This document shows positions 35,916 through 44,738 of a stretch of 64,000 nt of DNA, in pieces. A program made the position numbers and the translations under genes. Position 1 is the first letter of the stretch; every line of letters starts with the position of its first letter. The notes under the pieces were generated by a model that saw only the letters and a list, made by a program, of their open reading frames with translations, had not been told where the DNA came from and searched no databases. The DNA comes from Bacillus sp. ISL-7 (GTDB taxonomy: Bacteria; Bacillota; Bacilli; Bacillales_B; DSM-18226). The DNA lies in assembly GCF_018613065.1 (NCBI RefSeq), contig NZ_JAGGQW010000046.1, forward strand, positions 1-64,000, given 5' to 3'.

Positions 35916-38039
35916 TTAGAAGGTAGGTAAGTTTTCGATTCTGATATTTTTCTCTGACACTATTTTTTGATACTTTCTGCTTACAGATGACTGGCTGATG
36001 CCTAAGGCTTTGGCGGCTTTTGTGGTCGTTTTATATTGATTCATCGCCATCACAATTAACTGCTCTTCAACATGATCAATAGCCTCTTGCAATGGAATGA
36101 CCCTTGTAATTACTGGCTTCATCTTTTTATGTTCCAAGCCGATTGATAAAAATTGGCTGACGAATTCAGCATCAATCGTAGGGTGTTCGGCAGTGACTAC
36201 TAATCTTTCAATAATGTTTTGAAGTTCCCTGACGTTACCCGGCCATGGATAAAACTCTAGAACATTAATTGCATCAGGGGTTAGATGATAATTCCGCTCA
36301 TATTTCTCATTCAATTGCTGAAGGAAATGAAAGGCGAGCAGCGAAATATCCTCCGTCCGTTCTCTTAATGGCGGAATGTGGATCGGAATGACATTCAAGC
36401 GATAGAATAAATCCTCGCGGAAGGTACCCTCTTCAACCATTTTCTCTAATTTTTTATTGGTGGCAGCGATAATCTGCACATCCACCTTTATTGGTGTTGT
36501 AGTTCCAATCGGAATTACTTCCTGCTCCTGCAGTACACGTAACAATTTTACCTGTAGATGGATTGCCATCTCACCGATTTCGTCCAGAAACAAAATACCG
36601 CCATCAGCCTGTTTAAAGTATCCTTCTTTTCCATTCTTATCCGCTCCGGTAAATGACCCTTTCGCATAACCGAATAGTTCACTTTCAAGTAAATTTTCTG
36701 GGATCGCCCCGCAGTTTAATTTAAGAAATGGCTTTGTCGAGCGTCTGCCTAATTGATGGATCGCCTGAGCAATTACTTCTTTTCCAACTCCAGATTCCCC
36801 GTTAAGAAGGACTGTCGAAGAAAAGTCAGCAATTTTCTTGGCTTGATTGATAATCTTCTCCATTTTCGGACTACAGTAAATAAGCTTTTTCAAAAAGCGG
36901 TCCTTACTTTTAAAATCGTCCAATTCCTTCTTATATTGTTCTGATATCTTTTTAATTTCTTGCAGTTCATTTTTTAATCGGGTAGTTTCGGTAATATCGC
37001 GTGATGCAATGATAATCCGGTCGAGTTCATTTTTTTCATTAAAGACCGGATTTCCGACGGCAAGAATTTTTCTTCCAGCTTTTGTTTCTTGAACAACAGA
37101 GACTTTTTTTCCTTTTTCTAAAACAAGTCTTGTGACCGAAGGTGTAAACAGCCCTTGGTCCTCAAGTTCGAGAATATTCTTACCAATCAGTTCTTTTAAA
37201 TCTACTTTCCAGAAATCTTGAATGATGTTTTCACTGAACCTAATTAGTTCCCCTTTGTCATTCACCACGAGGATTTCATCATATATACTAGACAAAATCG
37301 CATGAAGGTCCTTATTTAAATCCTTAATATATTCAATTTCCATGGCCATTTCTTCGACCATAGGCAAATCCTGGGCAACAATGATGATGCCATCGACTTC
37401 ATTCTCATAGTTTAAGATGGGGCTATAATCGACAAGAATCCCGATTTCATTTTTGATGACCAGATGATTAAGAAGCGTCTTACCGGTTGTAAATACCTGT
37501 TCAAGATGGGTGCCGCTAAAAATGTCTCCTGCAGGAAGATTCATAACCTTATCAGCTGTTGAACGAATCATTTTTAATCCAGCTTCATTATAATTAATAA
37601 TTCGTTTTTCCTTATCCAATACAAAAATCCCCATTGGAATCGAAGTTAGAATAATTTTAAGTAAGTCGACACTTTTATTTTCCTGCTTAAAAAGCTCTGC
37701 TAGAACGTCCTCTCTGCGAATATAGCCTGCTGGAATACCATCCTCACCTCTAATGATCGCAAAGGGTTCGCCAATTATTTGGAACAAAGCAGGCAAGGAA
37801 ATTTGTTCGCTAAGATGGCAGATGCTTTCTAGCGATTTCGCTTGATTATGTAGAGATGCAATCGAAGCATGCTCTTTTTTATGGTTTTCAAGCAGTACAT
37901 AAGCAAATAAGTGATTTTGTTTTTTTAAAAACAAAAAGGGTTCCTTAAGGTTATTTAAGGTAGATCGAAAAACTTCTTCACATTCATCCACGTCTACTGA
38001 AATAATTGGTTTCACTTTTTCTTTGGCAACGGAAAACAT
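35916..38039 (-). CDS. Sigma-54-dependent transcriptional activator
   Basis: A 707-residue bacterial enhancer-binding protein. The N-terminal 120 residues look CBS/receiver-like without a known motif; two PAS-type domains follow (about 125-235 and 242-355). The AAA+ domain has Walker A GESGVGKE (414-421), the sigma-54 contact loop GSFTGA (461-466, Ala to Ser variant of GAFTGA), Walker B ILFLDE (482-487) and NVRELQN. A Fis/TyrR-type helix-turn-helix lies near 675-695 (TTKAAKALGISQSSVSRKY). It sits amid five sigma-54 promoters for amine catabolism, so it is the probable activator, with ligand sensing by the N-terminal domains. Confidence 0.9.
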   Translation of the reverse strand: MFSVAKEKVKPIISVDVDECEEVFRSTLNNLKEPFLFLKKQNHLFAYVLLENHKKEHASIASLHNQAKSLESICHLSEQISLPALFQIIGEPFAIIRGEDGIPAGYIRREDVLAELFKQENKSVDLLKIILTSIPMGIFVLDKEKRIINYNEAGLKMIRSTADKVMNLPAGDIFSGTHLEQVFTTGKTLLNHLVIKNEIGILVDYSPILNYENEVDGIIIVAQDLPMVEEMAMEIEYIKDLNKDLHAILSSIYDEILVVNDKGELIRFSENIIQDFWKVDLKELIGKNILELEDQGLFTPSVTRLVLEKGKKVSVVQETKAGRKILAVGNPVFNEKNELDRIIIASRDITETTRLKNELQEIKKISEQYKKELDDFKSKDRFLKKLIYCSPKMEKIINQAKKIADFSSTVLLNGESGVGKEVIAQAIHQLGRRSTKPFLKLNCGAIPENLLESELFGYAKGSFTGADKNGKEGYFKQADGGILFLDEIGEMAIHLQVKLLRVLQEQEVIPIGTTTPIKVDVQIIAATNKKLEKMVEEGTFREDLFYRLNVIPIHIPPLRERTEDISLLAFHFLQQLNEKYERNYHLTPDAINVLEFYPWPGNVRELQNIIERLVVTAEHPTIDAEFVSQFLSIGLEHKKMKPVITRVIPLQEAIDHVEEQLIVMAMNQYKTTTKAAKALGISQSSVSRKYQKIVSEKNIRIENLPTF

Positions 38040-38118
38040 CGTTTACTTCCCCCTTAACACCTTATCAATCTAATACTATCACTTTATTTGCAATATTTTA
38101 AATTAAATATGGCAAAAA

Positions 38119-38147
38119 AAAAGAAGATGTGCGTCCCATCTTCTTTT
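38119..38147 (-). terminator. Terminator of the rocG operon
   Basis: AAAAGAAGATG (38119-38129) pairs with CATCTTCTTTT (38137-38147). On the minus strand a run of T follows. Confidence 0.8.
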
Positions 38148-38155
38148 CCTAGCAA

Positions 38156-38404
38156 TTAATCATTACCATTAACAAATAAATCTTCTTTAATATAAGCGAG
38201 AACCATCCCTGGAATAACTTTATCACCTTCCTGCACTTCAAGCGATTCAACTTCGCCGCTCAAACTAGTCTGAACCGTTTCTAATTTGCCTGATTCTGTT
38301 TTGATCATAAATAAGGTTTCCCACTCATAAATTCTTGACTCGCCCTTAATCGAAATCCTTGCCACCTTTCCATAACAAGGGCTAAGAACTACACCATAAT
38401 ACAT
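38156..38404 (-). CDS. Small biotinyl/lipoyl-domain-like protein
   Basis: An 82-residue protein whose second half reads like a biotinyl/lipoyl (BCCP-type) beta-hairpin domain: ESGKLETVQTSLSGEVESL, VQEGDKVIPGMVLAYI. The lysine of SGKLE aligns with the modified lysine of the EAMKME motif, but Ala-Met are replaced by Ser-Gly. Two in-frame starts compete: ATG 38410 abuts AGGGAGAGGG, while ATG 38404 has better spacing and is used. It is third in the glutamate dehydrogenase operon. It may be a tiny carrier domain or a non-modified homologue; function unknown. Confidence 0.6.
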   Translation of the reverse strand: MYYGVVLSPCYGKVARISIKGESRIYEWETLFMIKTESGKLETVQTSLSGEVESLEVQEGDKVIPGMVLAYIKEDLFVNGND

Positions 38405-38426
38405 GAACATCCCTCTCCCTTATGGT

Positions 38427-38717
38427 TTAATACTGCTCTTGAAAAGGCCGTGTCTGTAATACTAAACTGAAGAATTCTTGAAATTCAGGGATATCCTCTG
38501 CTTGGATTCCCAGTCTTTCTGCCCAATGATCGTCTGAATAGGTGTCCTCTTGGCAAAGTAACACCATTTTCCCAGACTGAATCGAAGTGACCATCGCTTT
38601 CCCAAAAAACTGCTCTGAATAACCAATCGTCAAATCATAACGGTGGTTATTTGAAATTAAACAAAAGTAGTGTAACAGCTGCTGTTCTTTTTGTTCAGAT
38701 AATATATCTAGCTTCAT
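38427..38717 (-). CDS. Conserved small hypothetical protein (SAV0927/DUF3055-like?)
   Basis: A 96-residue cytosolic protein starting MKLDILSEQKEQQLLHYFCL and containing RYDLTIGYSEQFFGKAMVTSIQSG. It vaguely recalls the SAV0927/DUF3055 family of small Firmicutes proteins, but I am not sure. It lies 31 nt after the glutamate dehydrogenase gene and 22 nt before the biotinyl-like gene, with AGAGGAGG before its ATG, so it is an operon member. No catalytic motif is visible. Confidence 0.65.
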   Translation of the reverse strand: MKLDILSEQKEQQLLHYFCLISNNHRYDLTIGYSEQFFGKAMVTSIQSGKMVLLCQEDTYSDDHWAERLGIQAEDIPEFQEFFSLVLQTRPFQEQY

Positions 38718-38748
38718 ACAAAATGGCCTCCTCTTATCAATTGATTTT

Positions 38749-40035
38749 TTAATATTTCAACCATCCTCTAAGCCTTGAAGCCTCTGTAAGCTTTTGACAT
38801 CCTTCAATATAAGCAGCAATTTTCATATTTACACCATACCGTTTAGAGGTATGATAAACCTTTAAAAAGCTGGCTGTCATTTTTTCCTTGAGCCGCTCAT
38901 CTACGGTTTCCTCCGTCCAGTAATAGCCTTGATTGTTTTGACACCATTCAAAATAAGAGACAATGACACCGCCGGAATTGGCAAGTATATCAGGGACAAC
39001 CAAGATCTCCCGTTCATCTAGTATTTTAAGCGCATCTTTTGTGGTTGGTCCATTGGCAGCTTCAATGATAATATTACAGTTAAGTTTACTTGCATTATAT
39101 TTATTGATTACTCCGGAGATTGCTGCTGGAACGAGGATATCACATTCCTTTTCTAATAAATCCTGGTTTGAAATTGAACTATTAAAGCGATTTGACACAA
39201 TGCCAAATGAATCTCTATTTTCCAAGAGATATGGTATATCTAGCCCCTTTTCATCATATAAACCTCCGAGGATATCTCCAATCCCAATTACTTTTGCGCC
39301 AATCTCATATAAATACTGGGCTAGGAAACTGCCGACATTCCCAAACCCTTGAATGATGACACGGGTATCTTTTAATTGTAATTTCCTTAATTCACATACC
39401 ATTTGCAGCGTATATAAAACACCTTTTGATGTCGCTGTTTCCCTGCCCTTCGATCCCCCAAGTGCAATTGGCTTTCCCGTGATAAAACCGGGAGAGTCGA
39501 ATTCACGGATATGATCATATTCATCGAGCATCCACGCCATAATTTGCGAGTTCGTATACATATCAGGCGCTGGAATATCCTTTGTTGGACCGACCAGCTG
39601 GCTAACCGCTCTAACGTAACCCCGGCTCAACTTTTCCAATTCATCTAAACTCATTTTACGAGGATCGCAGATGATCCCGCCCTTTGCACCACCATAAGGA
39701 AGGTCGGTAATCCCGCACTTTAAGCTCATCCAGCCGGCCAATGCTTTTACCTCATCTGCCGTGACGTCTGGATGAAACCGGATTCCTCCTTTGGTTGGAC
39801 CTGACGCATCATTATGCTGAGCCCGGTACCCCTGAAATATTTCTGTTTGTCCGTTGTCCATTCGAACAGGAATACTTACTTCTAAAAATCTCATCGGCTT
39901 CTTTAGAAATTCGAATACTTGGGGTGGGTAGTTCAGGATGTTCACAGCTTCTTTTAACGTTTCTTGAAACTCAAGAAGGGAATTATCCTGTTCTCTTCCT
40001 TTCGTATTCTTCGTGTCTAGAGATTTGACTGCCAT
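38749..40035 (-). CDS. rocG: Catabolic glutamate dehydrogenase (RocG-type)
   Basis: A 428-residue Glu/Leu/Phe/Val dehydrogenase converting glutamate to 2-oxoglutarate and ammonia. It has GPTKGGIRFHP, the catalytic PYGGAKGGI lysine region, KDIPAPDMYT and the NAD fold IQGFGNVGS. Length equals Bacillus RocG/GudB. Its promoter is sigma-54 type with a cre-like site just upstream; B. subtilis rocG is likewise SigL-dependent and CcpA-repressed, which supports the RocG assignment over GudB. It would recycle glutamate produced by PatA and GabT. Confidence 0.88.
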   Translation of the reverse strand: MAVKSLDTKNTKGREQDNSLLEFQETLKEAVNILNYPPQVFEFLKKPMRFLEVSIPVRMDNGQTEIFQGYRAQHNDASGPTKGGIRFHPDVTADEVKALAGWMSLKCGITDLPYGGAKGGIICDPRKMSLDELEKLSRGYVRAVSQLVGPTKDIPAPDMYTNSQIMAWMLDEYDHIREFDSPGFITGKPIALGGSKGRETATSKGVLYTLQMVCELRKLQLKDTRVIIQGFGNVGSFLAQYLYEIGAKVIGIGDILGGLYDEKGLDIPYLLENRDSFGIVSNRFNSSISNQDLLEKECDILVPAAISGVINKYNASKLNCNIIIEAANGPTTKDALKILDEREILVVPDILANSGGVIVSYFEWCQNNQGYYWTEETVDERLKEKMTASFLKVYHTSKRYGVNMKIAAYIEGCQKLTEASRLRGWLKY

Positions 40036-40071
40036 TCTAACACCTCATTTTTTATTGTTACTTAAGGTTAA

Positions 40072-40088
40072 AGCAAGTTTCGTGCCAA
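40072..40088 (-). promoter_or_regulatory. Sigma-54 promoter of the rocG operon
   Basis: The minus strand reads TTGGCACGAAACTTGCT, matching TTGGCAC-N5-TTGCW, 37 bp before the rocG start. Confidence 0.88.
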
Positions 40089-40093
40089 CTAAT

Positions 40094-40107
40094 AAATAGC
40101 GTTTTCA
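40094..40107 (-). promoter_or_regulatory. cre-like site upstream of rocG
   Basis: The minus strand reads TGAAAACGCTATTT, matching 13 of 14 positions of TGWAARCGYTWNCW. It ends 6 bp upstream of the -24 element, so CcpA binding could block the activator or polymerase. Confidence 0.6.
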
Positions 40108-40155
40108 ATACGGTGATCTAGTAAAGAGGAGCTGAACGCTATGTAAAAATGATTG

Positions 40156-40176
40156 AATTATTCATTGCTGCATACC
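40156..40176. promoter_or_regulatory. Candidate activator site upstream of rocG
   Basis: AATTATTCATT followed by GCTGCATACC. The same AATTATTCATT plus GCATAC arrangement (17 of 20 identical) occurs at 43551-43570 between the two divergent sigma-54 promoters there. Confidence 0.45.
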
Positions 40177-40206
40177 TTTCAAACCATCATCCTAATAAAA
40201 TAAAAA

Positions 40207-40227
40207 AGCCAGGCGATTAGCCTGGCT
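40207..40227 (-). terminator. Terminator of the permease gene
   Basis: AGCCAGGC (40207-40214) pairs with GCCTGGCT (40220-40227). On the minus strand TTTTTTATTTT follows. Confidence 0.85.
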
Positions 40228-40243
40228 CAGGTAACTTTCTTTG

Positions 40244-41605
40244 TTAAAGGGAAGAGGTCTTTTCAGCGTCATCAATATTTAAATCAGCAATTTTGATTTT
40301 AAAGAATTTTGTTTGGAAAAGCATATAAATCAGACCAATTCCGATCCAAACAATCCCGCCAATGAGTGCATCAAATTGTAAGTTTGCCCACAAAATTCCC
40401 GTTAATCCAGCTCCAATGATCGGCATAATTAAATAGGAGAAAATATCTTTAGCTGTTTTATATCTCTTCTGGCGAAAAACGAAATGAGCAATGACTGATA
40501 AGTTGACGAAAGTAAAAGCAATTAACGCACCAAAGTTAATAAAGGAGGAAATCAACTCAAGACTTGGGGCAATTGCAAGCAGTGAAACAACCCCGACTAA
40601 GATGACATTAAAAACCGGAGTCCGGAATTTTGGATGGACATAACCGAACGTTTTTTTAGGCAGGACCCCATTTCGTCCCATTACGTACAAAAGTCTTGAA
40701 ACACTTGCATGTGAGGCTAGTCCTGAAGCTACTGTTGCTGCAAAAGCACCTGAGAGGAATATCAGTTTAAAAAGTGTTCCACCTACAAACAATCCGATTT
40801 CAGGTAATGTATCATCAGTTACTTTGAAACCAGAAACATCTGGAAATAAGGCTTGGGCGAAATAGCTACAGACGAAAAAGATGGCGCCGCCAATAAAGAC
40901 CGTTAACATAATCGCTCTCGGCATCGTTTTTTGGTCAATTGCTTCCTCTGCATACATAGTTACGGCATCAAATCCGATAAAGGAGAAACAAACCACTGTT
41001 GCCCCTGTCAAAATTGCTCCGAGGTGGATATCTGAATGAAAAAGCGGTGTTGTTGTTAAAATCGTGCCTTGTCCCATTCCTTTGGAAAGCTGGACAAGGG
41101 CAAGGACAATAAATGCTGCAATTAAGACCACTTCAAAAATAACGAGCAGGGCATTTAAATTAGAGGTTTTCCCCATACTCCAAGCATTAATCGCAGTGAC
41201 GATTGCAACATAAGCGACAACCCAAATCCAGGCTGGCACCTTTGGAAATACAGATACCATATAAATACGAATAATCAATGCATTTACCATCGGAAGCAAT
41301 ATATAATCAAGCAACGCTGCCCAGCCGACTATGAATCCGAGATGAGGGCTCATGGTCTCTCGGGTATACGTATAGGCAGATCCAGCACTTGGAAAAACCC
41401 GTACCATTTTTCCATAACTTATAGCGGTAAATACCATTACAACCAATGCTGCTAGATATGCTAATGGGACCACACCATTTGTTTCTTCAGAGACAATCCC
41501 AAAGGTATCAAATACTATGGTTGGTGTCATATAACCCAATCCAAGCATAACGATCGCCCATAGCCCAAGTGAGCGTTTAAGAGTCGTATTCTCCAATTTA
41601 ACCAT
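40244..41605 (-). CDS. APC-family amine/amino acid permease (PuuP paralogue)
   Basis: A 453-residue transporter with 12 predicted membrane helices, closely related to the PuuP-like protein encoded next door. Shared blocks include [37 protein letters not shown] and [22 protein letters not shown]. It has its own sigma-54 promoter 160 bp upstream. It probably imports putrescine or a related diamine or amino acid; two similar permeases may differ in substrate or affinity. Confidence 0.85.
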   Translation of the reverse strand: MVKLENTTLKRSLGLWAIVMLGLGYMTPTIVFDTFGIVSEETNGVVPLAYLAALVVMVFTAISYGKMVRVFPSAGSAYTYTRETMSPHLGFIVGWAALLDYILLPMVNALIIRIYMVSVFPKVPAWIWVVAYVAIVTAINAWSMGKTSNLNALLVIFEVVLIAAFIVLALVQLSKGMGQGTILTTTPLFHSDIHLGAILTGATVVCFSFIGFDAVTMYAEEAIDQKTMPRAIMLTVFIGGAIFFVCSYFAQALFPDVSGFKVTDDTLPEIGLFVGGTLFKLIFLSGAFAATVASGLASHASVSRLLYVMGRNGVLPKKTFGYVHPKFRTPVFNVILVGVVSLLAIAPSLELISSFINFGALIAFTFVNLSVIAHFVFRQKRYKTAKDIFSYLIMPIIGAGLTGILWANLQFDALIGGIVWIGIGLIYMLFQTKFFKIKIADLNIDDAEKTSSL

Positions 41606-41765
41606 CTCTCCTTTTATATCCGGATATTTGTTTATTAATAATTAATTGTAAGCATTTACATTTTGTTCTAGGATTGATGAAATACTTAATCTAAAAAAAA
41701 ACAACTTACTAATCGTAGATCAGCTCCTCCTTCCATTGTACTAAAATCCTATTATTTTAAATAAT

Positions 41766-41782
41766 TGCAATTTTCATGCCAA
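41766..41782 (-). promoter_or_regulatory. Sigma-54 promoter of the permease at 40244
   Basis: The minus strand reads TTGGCATGAAAATTGCA (one change from TTGGCAC-N5-TTGCA), giving a leader of roughly 150 nt. Confidence 0.8.
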
Positions 41783-41896
41783 TTAAATTTCTTCCTTATT
41801 AAAATATACTTTTACTTTTCAGGACCAAAAAATTGGCATTACGACTTTTAATCAAATTTGCAATCTATCAAATGAAACTATTATTTTTATGAAAAA

Positions 41897-41922
41897 ATGC
41901 ATAACCTACTCAGGTTTGCATA
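41897..41922. promoter_or_regulatory. Candidate activator site (TGCATAACC/GGTTTGCATA)
   Basis: ATGCATAACC, six bases, then GGTTTGCATA: both a 19-bp direct repeat of TGCATA and an imperfect inverted repeat, 115-140 bp upstream of the -24 element at 41782. Confidence 0.5.
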
Positions 41923-41945
41923 AAATTGACGCAATCGACAAAAAA

Positions 41946-41977
41946 AGCAGTGGATTTTTCTCGTAGAATCCACTGCT
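41946..41977 (-). terminator. Terminator of puuP
   Basis: AGCAGTGGATT (41946-41956) pairs with AATCCACTGCT (41967-41977), followed on the minus strand by TTTTTTT. Confidence 0.85.
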
Positions 41978-41996
41978 TCCTTAAAAAATAATTCGA

Positions 41997-43337
41997 TTAT
42001 GCTTCCTCAGCTTTAAATTGCGGTGGTGCTATTCTGAATGCTTTCGTTAGGAAAATTAAGTAAGTAAATCCAACAGCAAACCAAATAACTCCCATAATCA
42101 AGGAACTAACCTCAAGATTAATCCAAAGTATCCCAACCGCCCCCGCACCAATTAAAGGCATTATAACGTAATCAAAAAAACCTTTAGGTGTCCTGTGCAT
42201 TTTTTGACGAACGGCATAGTGATTAATTACAGAAAGATTAACAAACGTAAAGGCCATTAAAGCACCGAAATTAATTAAAGTAGTTGCTGTAACTAAGTCA
42301 AAGAACCAGGCCGACAAGGAGATTACTCCAACAAATAACACATTAAACGCAGGTGTTCGCCATTTTGGATGAACGTATCCAAACCATTTTTCTGGGAATA
42401 CCTTGTCACGCCCCATAACATATAAGAGTCGTGAAACACTAGCATGTGAAGCAAGTCCGGAAGCTAGTGTATTGACAAAGGTTGTACACAAGAAAATCGG
42501 TTGAAACAGCTTTCCACCAACATATAGTGCAATTTCTGGAAGTGCAGCGTCAGGTTCTTTGAACCTAGATATGTCTGGAAAAAAGGATTGAATAAAAAAC
42601 GATGTGGTAATAAAAATAACCCCGCCCCATAAAGCTGTAAGCATAATCGCTGTTGGAATTGTCTTTTCCGGATTAGGCGTTTCTTCAGCTAGCGTCGTAA
42701 CAGCATCAAAACCAAGGAACGAAAAGCAGAGAATCGTTGCACCAGTAATGAGAACCGGCATGTTCATACCTTCAACAAAGAACGGTTGTAAACTAAAAAC
42801 AGTACCTGTTCCCTCACCTGCGTTTAATCCTTTAACAACTAGTATTATAAAGACAATCATGATGAGAATTTGAATTAAAACAAATAATGTATTGAAATTT
42901 GCTAGGATATTTACGCTACGTAGGTTTAGGAAGGTAACAATTCCAACAAACACTAATACCCAAATAAAATCTGGAACTGCTGGAAACAAAGCATTCAGGT
43001 ACAGTTTTGTTAATAAAGCGTTAACCATCGGCAAAAACAAATAATCAAGTAGAGAAGACCAGCCAACTAGAAAACCTAGATGCTTGTTTATTGCTTTTTG
43101 GGTATAAGTATAGGCTGAGCCTGCTTGAGGGAAAACCTTTACAAGCTTCCCATAACTCGCTGCAGTGAATAACATCCCAATCAATGCAATAATATATGCT
43201 GTTGGTACATGACCTTTCGTTATACCAGAAACAATTCCAAATGTGTCAAAAACCACCATAGGTGTCATATAAGCTAGTCCCATGATAACGACCTGCCACA
43301 GCTTTAACGATCTTTTCAGCTTTACGCCATTTTCCAC
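41997..43337 (-). CDS. puuP: Putrescine importer PuuP-like
   Basis: A 446-residue APC-family transporter that matches E. coli PuuP over most of its length (recalled): [92 protein letters not shown] and [20 protein letters not shown]. Twelve membrane helices are expected. The GTG start follows AGGAGG with 8 nt spacing. It has its own sigma-54 promoter, divergent from the ureohydrolase gene. It would supply putrescine to PatA. Confidence 0.9.
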   Translation of the reverse strand: MENGVKLKRSLKLWQVVIMGLAYMTPMVVFDTFGIVSGITKGHVPTAYIIALIGMLFTAASYGKLVKVFPQAGSAYTYTQKAINKHLGFLVGWSSLLDYLFLPMVNALLTKLYLNALFPAVPDFIWVLVFVGIVTFLNLRSVNILANFNTLFVLIQILIMIVFIILVVKGLNAGEGTGTVFSLQPFFVEGMNMPVLITGATILCFSFLGFDAVTTLAEETPNPEKTIPTAIMLTALWGGVIFITTSFFIQSFFPDISRFKEPDAALPEIALYVGGKLFQPIFLCTTFVNTLASGLASHASVSRLLYVMGRDKVFPEKWFGYVHPKWRTPAFNVLFVGVISLSAWFFDLVTATTLINFGALMAFTFVNLSVINHYAVRQKMHRTPKGFFDYVIMPLIGAGAVGILWINLEVSSLIMGVIWFAVGFTYLIFLTKAFRIAPPQFKAEEA

Positions 43338-43443
43338 ATATCATACCTCCTCTTTAATTAAAACGCTTTTATTACCGGATAATCCCCTTGATTTCTATAG
43401 ATTATTTCTCCTCCTTAGATTTTGGAAATTCAGAATGTAATCT

Positions 43444-43460
43444 CGCAATTTTTGTGCCAA
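43444..43460 (-). promoter_or_regulatory. Sigma-54 promoter of puuP
   Basis: The minus strand reads TTGGCACAAAAATTGCG, fitting the -24/-12 pattern. A weak cre-like sequence (12 of 14) lies at 43358-43371 in the leader. Confidence 0.85.
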
Positions 43461-43550
43461 GCTATATTCTTGTAAAATTTCACCTTATTACTTATGCAAT
43501 CCTTAAAGGAAGGTAATTGAAGTTAAATTTATAATTTTTTAAATCTTCGA

Positions 43551-43570
43551 AATTATTCATTTGCGCATAC
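43551..43570. promoter_or_regulatory. Shared candidate activator site between divergent sigma-54 promoters
   Basis: AATTATTCATTTGCGCATAC lies 91 bp from the puuP -24 and 60 bp from the ureohydrolase -24. It is 17/20 identical to the site upstream of rocG at 40156. Confidence 0.45.
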
Positions 43571-43629
43571 ATTATTCCAAATTAAGTAGAATTTGTCACA
43601 TACATTAAGCCGATCCGCTTTATTCTTTA

Positions 43630-43646
43630 TTGGCACAAAACTTGCA
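43630..43646 (+). promoter_or_regulatory. Sigma-54 promoter of the ureohydrolase gene
   Basis: TTGGCACAAAACTTGCA is a perfect match to TTGGCAC-N5-TTGCA, 39 bp before the start codon. Confidence 0.9.
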
Positions 43647-43684
43647 AAACTAATTATATAAATAAATATGTGGGGGAATTTTAG

Positions 43685-44656
43685 ATGCAATATCCATTAT
43701 CACCAGATGTCAAACCAGAATTTTGTACCACCGGGACCTTTATGCGATTACCTTCACAAAGAGAAAATGTGAAATTGGCAATCGTTGGTGTGCCGTTTGA
43801 TACAGCAGCCTCATTCCGTGTTGGGGCTCGGTTCGCACCTCAAGCCATCCGTCAAGCTTCAATGACCTTATTTCCTTATCATCCGATTCACAAGGTCTAT
43901 CCTTTTGATGCTTGCAATGCGATTGATATTGGTGATGTTTCCGTCATTCCCCATAATATCCATCGAAGCTATGAGATAATTGAAAAGGCAATGATGGACC
44001 TAATGGAAAAGGGGATAATCCCAATTGGGCTTGGAGGGGATCATTCCGTTACATTAGCCAATCTTCGTGCTGCTGCAAAAATACATGGTCCTGTAGCCTT
44101 AATCCATTTTGATTCCCATACAGATACATGGGATACGTATTATGAAGAAAAATATTGGCATGGTTCCCCATTTATCCGTGCATATGAAGAGAATCTCCTC
44201 ATTCCAGATAAAGTTTTTCAGGTAGGAATTCGAGGAACCCTAAATCATCCAGGAGATATCGATGCAAGCACAGATCTGGGATATCATGTTATTACAACCC
44301 CTGAGCTAAAGGAACGAGGCATAGGAAATGTAATAGCTGAAATAAAAGAAAAAATTGGTGACACCCCTTGTTTCCTTAGCTTTGATATCGATTTTGTTGA
44401 TCCATCATGTGCTCCTGGAACGGGTACACTAGAAGTCGGTGGTTTAAATAGCTTTGAAACATTGCAAATTATCCGCTCGTTAACTGATTTTAATTTTATC
44501 GGTTTTGACTTAGTAGAGGTGTTGCCTCCCTATGATCCAACTCAAATTACTTCCTTACTTGCTGCTACCATCATTCATGAATTTGCCAGCCTCGTAGCAC
44601 TTAAAATTAATAAAGATTCATTAATTCCTAGTTCGACCAACAATAATTCCTTGTAA
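43685..44656 (+). CDS. Agmatinase-family ureohydrolase
   Basis: A 323-residue manganese ureohydrolase. Metal ligands are visible: GGDH (His120), DSHTD (Asp143, His145, Asp147) and SFDIDFVDP (Asp234, Asp236). Agmatinase would yield putrescine plus urea and feed PatA. However the protein is longer than Bacillus SpeB (about 290 residues), and the DSHTDTWD form also occurs in guanidinobutyrase/guanidinopropionase-like relatives, which would yield GABA or beta-alanine. Either product fits the regulon. The start follows GGGGGAA. Sigma-54 promoter at 43630. The family is certain; the substrate is not. Confidence 0.85.
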   Translation: MQYPLSPDVKPEFCTTGTFMRLPSQRENVKLAIVGVPFDTAASFRVGARFAPQAIRQASMTLFPYHPIHKVYPFDACNAIDIGDVSVIPHNIHRSYEIIEKAMMDLMEKGIIPIGLGGDHSVTLANLRAAAKIHGPVALIHFDSHTDTWDTYYEEKYWHGSPFIRAYEENLLIPDKVFQVGIRGTLNHPGDIDASTDLGYHVITTPELKERGIGNVIAEIKEKIGDTPCFLSFDIDFVDPSCAPGTGTLEVGGLNSFETLQIIRSLTDFNFIGFDLVEVLPPYDPTQITSLLAATIIHEFASLVALKINKDSLIPSSTNNNSL

Positions 44657-44661
44657 AAGCA

Positions 44662-44699
44662 AAAAGCAGTGGGTTCCATTTTAGGAATCCACTGCTTTT
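44662..44699. terminator. Bidirectional terminator
   Basis: AAAAGCAGTGGGTTCC (44662 on) pairs with GGAATCCACTGCTTTT (to 44699) with A and T flanks, between the convergent ureohydrolase and hydrolase genes. The stem resembles the puuP terminator at 41946. Confidence 0.85.
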
Positions 44700-44738
44700 G
44701 TGTAAACAATTATTTTTTGGGAAAGCTAGTTTTAATAA

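Noticed and set aside
41647..41660. TGTAAGCATTTACA in the leader of the permease at 40244 as a cre site
   Set aside because: It matches 13 of 14 consensus positions and is nearly symmetrical, but the central CG, the most important part for CcpA, is changed to CA.
41826..41850. TTGGCATTACGACTTTT on the plus strand as another sigma-54 promoter
   Set aside because: The -24 part is present but there is no TTGC at -12, and no plus-strand gene follows.
43358..43371. TTAAAACGCTTTTA in the puuP leader as a cre site
   Set aside because: Only 12 of 14 positions match, including loss of the conserved G at position 2; too weak to list separately.
38749..44656. Guanidine riboswitch before the ureohydrolase gene
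   Set aside because: The region before the start holds a perfect sigma-54 promoter and only about 25 nt of leader, too short for such an element.
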